Assembly: GCA_947460085.1 (NCBI GenBank)
Contig: CANHGA010000088.1
Location: 1 to 8,012, forward strand
From: Synechococcaceae cyanobacterium
GTDB taxonomy: Bacteria > Cyanobacteriota > Cyanobacteriia > PCC-6307 > Cyanobiaceae
Direction: 5' to 3'
Length of the DNA: 8,012 nt
The position numbers and the translations under genes were made by a program. Under the pieces are notes generated by a model. The model saw only the letters and a program-made list of their open reading frames with translations, was not told the DNA's origin and did not search any database. This document shows, one piece after another, positions 1 to 5,927 of this stretch. Each line of letters begins with the position of its first letter. Within the stretch, counting starts at the first letter, position 1.

Positions 1-509
1 CCATCCCTGTCGTACCAAAAGCCCACCAGCAGGTAGGAGCACATCCCCACCAGCTCCCAAAACACATAGATCTCGAGCAGGTTGGGGCTGATCACCAGGC
101 CCAGCATTGAGCTGCTGAACAGGGCCAGGTAGGTGAAAAAGCGCACATAGCCCTTGTCGTGGGCCATGTAGCCATCGGAATACACCATCACCAGCACGGC
201 AATGGTGGTGACCAGGGCCAGCATCACGGCGGCCAGGGCATCCACCCGGAAGCCCATCTGCAGGTTGAAGGTGCCGGCGCTTGCCCAGTTGAACAACACT
301 TCTATGGTGCCTGCTCCGGCCAGTTGCTGGGCCAGCACGGCGTAGCTCAATACCGCGGCCGCGCCCACACAACTAATCAGGAAGACCGCCACGGGCTTGC
401 GCAGCCGATTGACGGTGCGGTTGAAGCTGATCAGCCCGAGCCCAACCAAGCAGGCGCCTGCCAGAGGTAGAACCGGGATGAGCCAGGCGATTTCAGCGGC
501 GGAAGGCAT
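1..509 (-). CDS. ndhF: NAD(P)H-quinone oxidoreductase subunit 5 (NdhF), N-terminal part
   Basis: The first 169 codons are present, from an ATG at 509; the rest lies beyond the left edge. NdhF is a large antiporter-like membrane subunit of thylakoid NDH-1, which takes part in cyclic electron flow, respiration and (as variants) CO2 uptake. The translation begins MPSAAEIAWLIPVLPLAGAC and is strongly hydrophobic, with membrane segments at about residues 7-28, 38-62, 88-110, 122-140 and 143-165. Family marks are the RVDALAAVML stretch (88-97) and FWELVG (150-155), whose Glu152 matches the conserved membrane Glu of NuoL-type subunits. The N-terminus resembles NdhF1, the NDH-1L form, more than the CO2-uptake NdhF3/F4, but this is from memory of picocyanobacterial sequences. 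The NnrU-family gene lies 45 bp upstream on the same strand, so co-transcription is possible. No clear Shine-Dalgarno sequence precedes the ATG. Confidence 0.95.
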   Translation of the reverse strand, partial: MPSAAEIAWLIPVLPLAGACLVGLGLISFNRTVNRLRKPVAVFLISCVGAAAVLSYAVLAQQLAGAGTIEVLFNWASAGTFNLQMGFRVDALAAVMLALVTTIAVLVMVYSDGYMAHDKGYVRFFTYLALFSSSMLGLVISPNLLEIYVFWELVGMCSYLLVGFWYDRD

Positions 510-554
510 GCTGCGGCGCGGCCGGTTTTCAGCGAGTGTAGGCAGCCCGGAGCT

Positions 555-1343
555 TTAGCCCAACCAATGGCCCAGGCCTGTGCGGGAAAATGTGGTGGCT
601 CCCAAACCAATGAAGCGGTGGGCCCACCAGAACACGCCCACGGCAATGGCAATGCCCAGCTGGGATGGCCTGAGGAATTCGCCTAGGACCAGGTGTTGGC
701 GGCCATCGATGACGGCCCGGAACGGAACAATCGAGGTGGTGGCCTTGAGCTCCTCAAACGCCGCCCCAAACCGGTTGGCCAGCCGACGATCCCCATTCCA
801 CACCGCAAACGCGTGGTGGGCGATGAGGCCCAGGCAGGTGACCAGCGTGAAACTGCTGCCAATCCAGAGCAGGTGGGTGGCGCACCACAGCACCTGGCCC
901 ACGGCCTGGGGATGGCGGCTGATCCGGATGATCCCCGTGGCATAGAGGCGAACCTGGGGTTTCAGCACCGCCGGGATTTCCAGCAGGTTGTAAGTGGCCG
1001 GATAGAGGAAGAGGAAGCTGATCGCCGTTCCAACCCACACCACAGGGATGATCCAAGGCTGGTCTTGGAGGTTCCAAAGGCGGACGCCGTCGTAGCGGTG
1101 GGCCAGGAAGTAGCCGATCACCACCACCGCCGAAGGGATGCTCACCGCCGCAAAGAGCAGCCGCCAGGCCCGCTCGCCGATGCGTTCGGCCCCCCAGGCC
1201 CTGAGCGAGGCTCCGCCGCTGTGAATCACGGCAAAGGCAAGCAAGAGGCCAAGCATCACCAGGCTGCTGTGGTGAAGGCTGCCCGCGTGAAGGCTGAGCT
1301 GGTGCAGGTTTGTGGACGATCCAGCGCTGGCGAGCAAAGGCAA
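555..1343 (-). CDS. NnrU-family membrane protein, probable 15-cis-zeta-carotene isomerase (Z-ISO)
   Basis: This is a polytopic membrane protein of the NnrU family (262 aa from the start used here). Family marks are HSGGASLR (41-48), RYDGVRLWNLQ (83-93), SRHPQ (142-146), a His at 157, and AHHAFAVWNGDRRL (175-188). Membrane segments lie at about 30-46, 63-81, 96-118, 147-183 and 226-246. Plant Z-ISO belongs to this family, binds haem through conserved histidines, and converts 9,15,9'-tri-cis- to 9,9'-di-cis-zeta-carotene; the cyanobacterial homologue has been shown to act likewise. His41 and His176/177 are the likely ligands by motif position, which is inference. The crtP and crtB genes nearby support a carotenoid role over the old denitrification-linked name. 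The start is uncertain: TTG at 1343 is used, TTG 1337, GTG 1259 and ATG 1256 are alternatives, and 1256 would leave little before the first membrane segment. No Shine-Dalgarno sequence is evident. Confidence 0.88.
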   Translation of the reverse strand: MPLLASAGSSTNLHQLSLHAGSLHHSSLVMLGLLLAFAVIHSGGASLRAWGAERIGERAWRLLFAAVSIPSAVVVIGYFLAHRYDGVRLWNLQDQPWIIPVVWVGTAISFLFLYPATYNLLEIPAVLKPQVRLYATGIIRISRHPQAVGQVLWCATHLLWIGSSFTLVTCLGLIAHHAFAVWNGDRRLANRFGAAFEELKATTSIVPFRAVIDGRQHLVLGEFLRPSQLGIAIAVGVFWWAHRFIGLGATTFSRTGLGHWLG

Positions 1344-1414
1344 GTTGGGAGTTGTAAACCCCAGGATTCTGGCTACCGGGAAGGCCCCCTAGAGTTTTGG
1401 TCTGCGTGGCACCG
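1344..1414. promoter_or_regulatory. Divergent intergenic region between the NnrU-family gene and rbcR
   Basis: These 71 bp separate the outward-reading start regions of the NnrU-family gene and rbcR, so they should carry both promoters, unless the NnrU start is the internal ATG at 1256, which would lengthen the region. I found no convincing -35/-10 pair and no clear LysR-type T-N11-A dyad. LysR-type regulators often bind next to their own divergent promoter, so autoregulation and control of the NnrU gene by RbcR are plausible but not shown by the sequence. Confidence 0.4.
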
Positions 1415-2398
1415 ATGGCAGACCTGCCTTTTACCCTCGATCAGCTGCGCATTCTGCGGGCGATTGCCAGAGAGGGCAGCTTTAAAAAGGCGGCGGACAG
1501 CCTCTATGTGACCCAGCCGGCGGTGAGTCTGCAGATCCAGAACCTGGAGAAGCAGCTCAATGTGTCCCTATTTGACCGTGGTGGCCGCAAGGCCCAGCTC
1601 ACCGAGGCCGGCCACCTTCTGCTCAGTTACTGCGATCGGATCCTGAGTCAGTGCCAGGAGGCCTGCCGGGCCCTCGATGATCTGCACAACCTCAAAGGCG
1701 GGTCCCTGGTGGTGGGAGCCAGCCAAACCACGGGCACCTATTTGATGCCCCGCATGATTGGCCTGTTCCGCCAGAAGTACCCGGATGTGGCCGTGCAACT
1801 CCAGGTCCACAGCACCCGGCGCACCGGCTGGAGTGTGGCCAATGGCCAGATCGATTTGGCGATCATCGGGGGCGAGCTGCCCACGGAGCTCAATGACCTG
1901 CTCCAGGTGGTGCCCTATGCCAGCGATGAGTTGGCGCTGGTGCTGCCCACCAAGCATGCCCTGGCCCGCCTGCCCGAGCTCACCAAGGACGACCTTTACC
2001 GGCTTGGCTTTGTCTGCCTCGACGCCCAGTCCACCACCCGCAAGATGGTGGACCAACTGCTGGCCCGCTCCGGCCTGGATGTGGGGCGTCTCAAGATCGA
2101 AATGGAACTCAATTCCTTTGAGGCGATAAAAAATGCGGTGCAATCAGGCCTGGGGGCAGCGTTCCTGCCGGTGGTCTCGATTGAGCGCGAACTGGCAGCA
2201 GGCACCTTGCATCGCCCCCAGGTGGCTGATCTGTTGGTGCGGCGTCAGCTCAAGCTGATCACCCATCCGGCCCGCTATTGCTCGCGGGCTTCCGATGCCT
2301 TCCGCAAGGAGGTGTTGCCGGTTTTCGCCAGCCCGGATAGCCCCCTGCGGCGTCCCCTCCAAACCCCCCAAGGGGAGCCCTTGGCATTAGGGGCCTAG
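1415..2398 (+). CDS. rbcR: LysR-type transcriptional regulator RbcR
   Basis: A 327-aa LysR-family regulator. The N-terminal winged helix-turn-helix (about residues 6-65) includes GSFKKAADSLYVTQPAVSLQ (21-40) and the closing FDRGGRKAQLTEAG. The effector-binding domain follows from about 90 (LVVGASQTTGTYLMPRMIGL, then STRRTGWSVANGQIDLAIIGG). The near-identity to picocyanobacterial RbcR, including NAVQSGLGAAFLPVVSIERE, is recognised from memory. In this family (RbcR/CmpR/NdhR) small metabolites of photorespiration and carbon status act as co-effectors, and targets include RuBisCO and inorganic carbon genes; here that is inferred. ATG at 1415 is chosen because homologues begin just before the LPFTLDQLRIL segment; an in-frame TTG at 1397 would add six residues. 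The last roughly 20 residues, Pro-rich and Gly-rich, look lineage-specific. The TAG stop overlaps the stop of the convergent DUF3172 gene. Confidence 0.95.
   Translation: MADLPFTLDQLRILRAIAREGSFKKAADSLYVTQPAVSLQIQNLEKQLNVSLFDRGGRKAQLTEAGHLLLSYCDRILSQCQEACRALDDLHNLKGGSLVVGASQTTGTYLMPRMIGLFRQKYPDVAVQLQVHSTRRTGWSVANGQIDLAIIGGELPTELNDLLQVVPYASDELALVLPTKHALARLPELTKDDLYRLGFVCLDAQSTTRKMVDQLLARSGLDVGRLKIEMELNSFEAIKNAVQSGLGAAFLPVVSIERELAAGTLHRPQVADLLVRRQLKLITHPARYCSRASDAFRKEVLPVFASPDSPLRRPLQTPQGEPLALGA
2368..2384. terminator. GC-rich hairpin at the rbcR 3' end, possible terminator
   Basis: A perfect 7-bp inverted repeat, CCAAGGG and CCCTTGG, is separated by a 3-nt loop. It lies inside the last codons of rbcR and 10 bp past the stop of the convergent DUF3172 gene. 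Read on the minus strand it is followed by a G-run and only three T residues, so it is a poor canonical intrinsic terminator. It could still act as a 3'-end structure for the ndhM-DUF3172 transcript. Coding constraint in rbcR is an alternative explanation. Confidence 0.25.
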
Positions 2399-3105
2399 AA
2401 CTGGTCGGATTCTGGGGTCACTCCAGCGGCGTCGTCGGCGATGCCTTTGGTGATGAATTTGTTTTCGCGGGTCTCGGTTTGGTAGACGCAGCGCACCTCG
2501 GGCTTGTCCTTGACAGAGCCGATGTAGGCAAAGGTGTTCATGCGTTGTTTGCACTGGCGCATTTGGTCGGCTGAGATGGCCCCCTCCTTCTGCAGCACGC
2601 TCCAGTTTTCCCGGCGGATGACACAGCCCGGTTTCAGGGATGGCTGGGTCACAAAGCTGCTACTGGGGTTCATGGTTGTGTACACCTGAACGTCCATCAC
2701 GAAGGCGCTGGCCCCCCACTGCTTGCAGAACTCCGGATCGGCCACTGCCATGTCGAGCTGCTGGCTGCTGGCGATATTGCCCTGGTCGCCTTGGGTGTTG
2801 CTCGAGAGGCTGGTGCCGATGCCAATTCCCACCACCAGCACGCCTGCCAGCACGGCAATCGTCGCCACATTGAATTGAAAGGGCCCTTGGCCATCGCCTT
2901 TGCCACCCCCAGGCCCACCCTTTGGCCCGCCACCGTTGCCGCCCCGGTCCCGACCGGCTGGGCGGGAAGGTTCCTGGCGGGGGTCGTTGTAGCGCTCATC
3001 GCCGCGACCCTCGCGCCCATAGGCCTCCTCGTAGCGGCCACTGGCGTAGGGGCGATTCCGATCCCGGGGATCGTCCCCGTTGTCGCGGTAGCGGGAGCGG
3101 GTCAC
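2395..3105 (-). CDS. DUF3172 family membrane protein
   Basis: A conserved cyanobacterial protein of unknown function, 236 aa from a GTG at 3105. Residues 1-75 are hydrophilic and low-complexity, rich in Arg, Gly, Asp and Tyr (for example RYRDNGDDPRDRNRPYASGR), ending in a Gly/Lys-rich run. A single membrane segment follows at about 80-100 (VATIAVLAGVLVVGIGIGTS). The C-terminal domain carries the DUF3172 pattern: DPEFCKQWGASAFVMD, QPSLKPGCVIRRENW and QCKQRMNTFAYIG, with several Cys that could pair. The GTG overlaps the ndhM TGA by 4 bp (GTGA), which decides the start and suggests translational coupling. The frame stays open further upstream to 3321, but that part is out-of-frame ndhM sequence. 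The topology (charged N-terminus inside, conserved domain across the membrane) is inference. Confidence 0.88.
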   Translation of the reverse strand: MTRSRYRDNGDDPRDRNRPYASGRYEEAYGREGRGDERYNDPRQEPSRPAGRDRGGNGGGPKGGPGGGKGDGQGPFQFNVATIAVLAGVLVVGIGIGTSLSSNTQGDQGNIASSQQLDMAVADPEFCKQWGASAFVMDVQVYTTMNPSSSFVTQPSLKPGCVIRRENWSVLQKEGAISADQMRQCKQRMNTFAYIGSVKDKPEVRCVYQTETRENKFITKGIADDAAGVTPESDQF

Positions 3106-3464
3106 AGGGTTTCTGGGCTCCGGGGAAGACCCATCGAGTAGTTCAGCACCCGGGCATCGGGGTTGTACCGCAGTTCCCCGGCCTGGAGCAGCTGGCGGAT
3201 CAGGCCCTCCAGTTCGGAACCAATGCGCCTCAGGTTGTACTCGGTGAGCTCGGCCCCGGCTTGGGCCCCCACCAGTTCGGCAAAGCGTTCTTGAACTTTG
3301 GTGAGCACCGGGGCATCCCAAAGGAATTCGTTGTCGGGATCCACGTCCAGGGTGAGCTGGTCGCTGGAGGGCACCAGGTTTCCCCCTTCCACGCAGGCGG
3401 TGAACAGCCGCACATGGCGGGTCGTCGACTTCAGCAGGGTCTCTTCTGGACGTGTGTCGGCCAT
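3102..3464 (-). CDS. ndhM: NAD(P)H-quinone oxidoreductase subunit M (NdhM)
   Basis: A 120-aa soluble subunit of cyanobacterial and chloroplast NDH-1, part of the oxygenic-photosynthesis-specific subunits that sit on the peripheral arm. Family marks are LLKSTTRHVRLFTACVEGG (10-28), LTLDVDPDNEFLW (37-49), YNLRRIGSELEG (76-87), IRQLLQAGELRYNPD (89-103) and NYSMGLPRSPE (108-118). The length matches the family. ATG at 3464 is chosen because homologues begin with MADT; here four extra residues (RPEE) sit before the conserved LLKS. An in-frame TTG at 3506 would add 14 residues that do not look conserved. The stop overlaps the GTG of the DUF3172 gene. The gene diverges from crtP across 83 bp. Confidence 0.95.
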   Translation of the reverse strand: MADTRPEETLLKSTTRHVRLFTACVEGGNLVPSSDQLTLDVDPDNEFLWDAPVLTKVQERFAELVGAQAGAELTEYNLRRIGSELEGLIRQLLQAGELRYNPDARVLNYSMGLPRSPETL

Positions 3465-3547
3465 GGGTTGGCAGCTGGGGGCACCCGATTGGCCAACTTT
3501 AGGCAAGCGCGGCCTTTAAGGTTGTCCTCACAGTTGGTTGATTCGGA
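3465..3547. promoter_or_regulatory. Divergent ndhM-crtP intergenic region
   Basis: These 83 bp must hold the promoters for both the ndhM-DUF3172 and crtP-crtB pairs. A perfect 8-bp palindrome, TTGGCCAA, lies at 3489-3496, and a GTTGGC at 3467-3472 is complementary to the GCCAAC at 3492-3497. TTGGCC could serve as a weak -35 for crtP, but no good -10 follows at the expected spacing. An operator shared by the two directions is possible; the evidence is weak. Confidence 0.35.
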
Positions 3548-4960
3548 ATGCGTGTCGTCATCGCCGGTGCTGGTCTTGCCGGCTTGTCGTGCGCCAAATA
3601 TCTCTGTGATGCGGGCCACACCCCGGTGGTGGTAGAGGCCCGGGACGTGCTTGGCGGCAAGGTGGCGGCCTGGCAGGACGAGGATGGCGATTGGTACGAA
3701 ACCGGCCTACATATTTTCTTTGGCGCCTATCGCAACATGCGCCAACTGTTCAAGGAGTTGGACATTGAGGATCGTCTTCAGTGGAAATCCCACTCGATGA
3801 TCTTTAACCAGAAGGAAACGCCTGGCACCTACAGCCGTTTTGACTTCCCGGATTTGCCAGCCCCGCTCAATGGGGTGGTAGCGATTTTGGGCAACAATGA
3901 CATGCTCACCTGGCCCGAGAAGATTGCCTTCGGCCTGGGCTTGGTGCCCGCGATGTTGCGCGGCCAGGCGTATGTGGAGGAGTGTGATAAGTATTCCTGG
4001 AGTGAATGGCTGAAGCTGCACAATATTCCCGATCGGGTGAATGACGAAGTGTTCTTGGCGATGAGCAAGGCGCTTAATTTCATAAATCCTGAGGAAATTT
4101 CCAGCACGGTTGTGCTCACGGCGCTCAACCGCTTTCTCCAGGAGGGTGATGGCTCGAAAATGGCATTTCTGGATGGGAATCCGCCCGAAAGGCTGTGTGA
4201 GCCAATCGTGGAGTACATCCGCGCCCGAGGCGGCGAGGTGCATCTGGATTCACCCCTGCGGGAAATCGAGCTCCACGAGGACGGCAGCGTGAAAGCCTTC
4301 CGCATCGGCGGCATCAAGGGCCAAGAGCCCCGCAGCCTGGAAGCAGATGCCTACGTGAGTGCCATGCCGGTGGATCCGTTCAAGTTGTTGGTGCCGGAAG
4401 CTTGGAAGCAACTGCCCTACTTCCAAAAGCTCGAAGGCCTCAATGGGGTTCCTGTCATCAACATCCACCTTTGGTTTGATCGCAAGCTCACTGAAATCGA
4501 TCACCTGCTGTTTAGCCGCAGTGATTTGTTGAGCGTCTACGCGGACATGAGCAACACCTGTCGCGAGTATGAAGACCCGAGCCGTTCGATGTTGGAGCTG
4601 GTGTTTGCGCCGGCCAAGGATTGGATTGGCCGTTCTGATGACGACATTATCGCGGCCACCATGGAAGAACTGAAGCGTCTTTTCCCGATGCACTTCAGTG
4701 GTGACAACCAGGCGGTTTTGCGCAAGTCGAAGGTGGTGAAAACCCCCCTCTCGGTCTACAAGACCGTGCCGGGCTGCCAGCAGCTGCGCCCCGACCAGGC
4801 CTCGCCGATTCCCAATTTCTTCCTGGCTGGTTGTTACACCATGCAGCGCTATCTGGCCTCCATGGAGGGGGCTGTGTTGAGTGGTAAGCAATGCGCGGCC
4901 GCGATTGATGGCAAGCTGGCTGCCGAGGCATCAGCGGCGCCTGCCATGGCAACGGTTTGA
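3548..4960 (+). CDS. crtP: 15-cis-phytoene desaturase (plant-type PDS, CrtP)
   Basis: A 470-aa FAD-dependent, membrane-associated desaturase that turns 15-cis-phytoene into 9,15,9'-tri-cis-zeta-carotene through phytofluene, passing electrons to plastoquinone. The N-terminal dinucleotide-binding motif is VVIAGAGLAGLSCAKYL (3-19), with Glu30 ending the second strand (VVVEARDVLGGK). Other PDS marks are ETGLHIFFGAYRNM (51-64), LTALNRFLQEGDGSKMAFLDG (190-210), PERLCEPIV, and YLASMEGAVLSGK near the C-terminus. Arg195 in LNRF corresponds in position to a norflurazon-resistance site reported in Synechococcus PDS (from memory). The C-terminal FAD motif reads LAGCYTMQRY, with Cys429 where GDYT with Asp is usual. 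The length is typical. ATG at 3548 is the only sensible start. The stop overlaps the crtB start by 4 bp. Confidence 0.97.
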   Translation: MRVVIAGAGLAGLSCAKYLCDAGHTPVVVEARDVLGGKVAAWQDEDGDWYETGLHIFFGAYRNMRQLFKELDIEDRLQWKSHSMIFNQKETPGTYSRFDFPDLPAPLNGVVAILGNNDMLTWPEKIAFGLGLVPAMLRGQAYVEECDKYSWSEWLKLHNIPDRVNDEVFLAMSKALNFINPEEISSTVVLTALNRFLQEGDGSKMAFLDGNPPERLCEPIVEYIRARGGEVHLDSPLREIELHEDGSVKAFRIGGIKGQEPRSLEADAYVSAMPVDPFKLLVPEAWKQLPYFQKLEGLNGVPVINIHLWFDRKLTEIDHLLFSRSDLLSVYADMSNTCREYEDPSRSMLELVFAPAKDWIGRSDDDIIAATMEELKRLFPMHFSGDNQAVLRKSKVVKTPLSVYKTVPGCQQLRPDQASPIPNFFLAGCYTMQRYLASMEGAVLSGKQCAAAIDGKLAAEASAAPAMATV

Positions 4961-5910
4961 ATCCGGCGCTTCCCGCGACCTTGTTCGCCGACGTGCCTAC
5001 GGCTGCCACCCCGCTTCCCAGCTTGGAGCAGGCCTATGAGGCCTGCCGGGCGGAAACTGCCGAATGGGCGAAAACCTTCTATCTGGGCACGTTGTTGATG
5101 CCTCCGGCTAAGCGGCGGGCCATTTGGGCGATTTACGTCTGGTGTCGCCGCACCGATGAGCTGATGGATAGCCCTGAGGCCCAGGATCGGCCCGTGGCAG
5201 AGCTTGCCGCCAGGCTCGATTGTTGGGAGCAGCGCACCCGGGACCTCTTCTCCGGGGTCGTGCGCGATGGACTGGATCTGGTGATGCTCGACACGATTGA
5301 GCATTTCCCCCAGCCGCTCCATGCCTACCTCGACATGATCGAAGGCCAGCGCATGGACCTGCAGCAGCATCGCTACGCCAGTTTCGAAGATTTGGAGCTC
5401 TACTGCTACCGGGTGGCCGGAACGGTGGGTTTGATGACCCAGGAGGTCATGGGGCTGGATGCGGCCTACACCACGGCCCCCTGGAGCGATCGCCCGGATA
5501 CCTCCCAAGCTGCGGTGGCGCTCGGGATTGCCAACCAGCTCACCAATATCCTGCGCGATGTTGGTGAAGATCGTGCCCGGGGCAGAATCTATCTCCCCTT
5601 GGAAGATCTGCGACGGTTTAATTACTCTGAAGCGGATTTGTTGTCGGGGGTACTAAACGACAACTGGCGGGCCTTGATGAAGTTCCAGTTGGATCGGGCC
5701 AGGCAATGGTTTGCCCGCTCGGAGGCTGGTGTGCGTTGGCTGGCGCCAGATGCCCGCTGGCCGGTTTGGGCTTCCCTCCGCTTGTACCGGGGAATTCTTG
5801 ATGTGATCGAGCAGCACAACTACGACGTCTTTAATAAAAGAGCCTTCGTGCCACAGGCGGGCAAATTAATGGATTTGCCCTTCAGCTTTTTGGTTTCCCA
5901 GGTGCGCTGA
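4957..5910 (+). CDS. crtB: 15-cis-phytoene synthase (CrtB)
   Basis: A 317-aa member of the squalene/phytoene synthase family, which condenses two geranylgeranyl diphosphates into 15-cis-phytoene, the first committed carotenoid step. The two Mg-diphosphate-binding Asp motifs are DELMD (67-71) and DVGED (201-205). Other marks are AKTFYLGTLLMPPAKRRAIW (38-57), YRVAGTVGLM (151-160) and NQLTNILRDVGEDRARGRIY (193-212). The length is typical. The start used is TTG at 4957, overlapping the crtP TGA as TTGA and implying coupled translation; TTG 4981 or GTG 4993 are alternatives, since the first 20 or so residues are not conserved. No Shine-Dalgarno sequence precedes the TTG. The fixed pairing with crtP puts synthase and first desaturase on one transcript. 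A single HIP1 octamer (GCGATCGC) lies inside at 5486-5493. Confidence 0.96.
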   Translation: MNPALPATLFADVPTAATPLPSLEQAYEACRAETAEWAKTFYLGTLLMPPAKRRAIWAIYVWCRRTDELMDSPEAQDRPVAELAARLDCWEQRTRDLFSGVVRDGLDLVMLDTIEHFPQPLHAYLDMIEGQRMDLQQHRYASFEDLELYCYRVAGTVGLMTQEVMGLDAAYTTAPWSDRPDTSQAAVALGIANQLTNILRDVGEDRARGRIYLPLEDLRRFNYSEADLLSGVLNDNWRALMKFQLDRARQWFARSEAGVRWLAPDARWPVWASLRLYRGILDVIEQHNYDVFNKRAFVPQAGKLMDLPFSFLVSQVR

Positions 5911-5927
5911 TTCCTCAAGGTTGCTGA

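Noticed and set aside
1397..1414. TTG start for rbcR
   Set aside because: The six added residues are not conserved in remembered homologues, which start near the ATG at 1415.
693..1511. 272-codon plus-strand open frame antisense to the NnrU-family gene
   Set aside because: It is a mirror of high third-position GC coding sequence, is rich in Arg/His/Gln/Gly without recognisable domains, and runs into rbcR.
3106..3321. N-terminal extension of the DUF3172 frame through ndhM
   Set aside because: The extra 72 residues are ndhM sequence read out of frame, and the GTG at 3105 overlapping the ndhM stop is a better start.
5486..5493. HIP1 octamer GCGATCGC as a functional site
   Set aside because: It is a common cyanobacterial genome-wide octamer, and a single copy inside crtB says nothing specific.
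4849..5508. 219-codon minus-strand open frame opposite crtB
   Set aside because: It lies fully opposite conserved crtB sequence and has a low-complexity His/Gly/Arg composition with no recognised domain.
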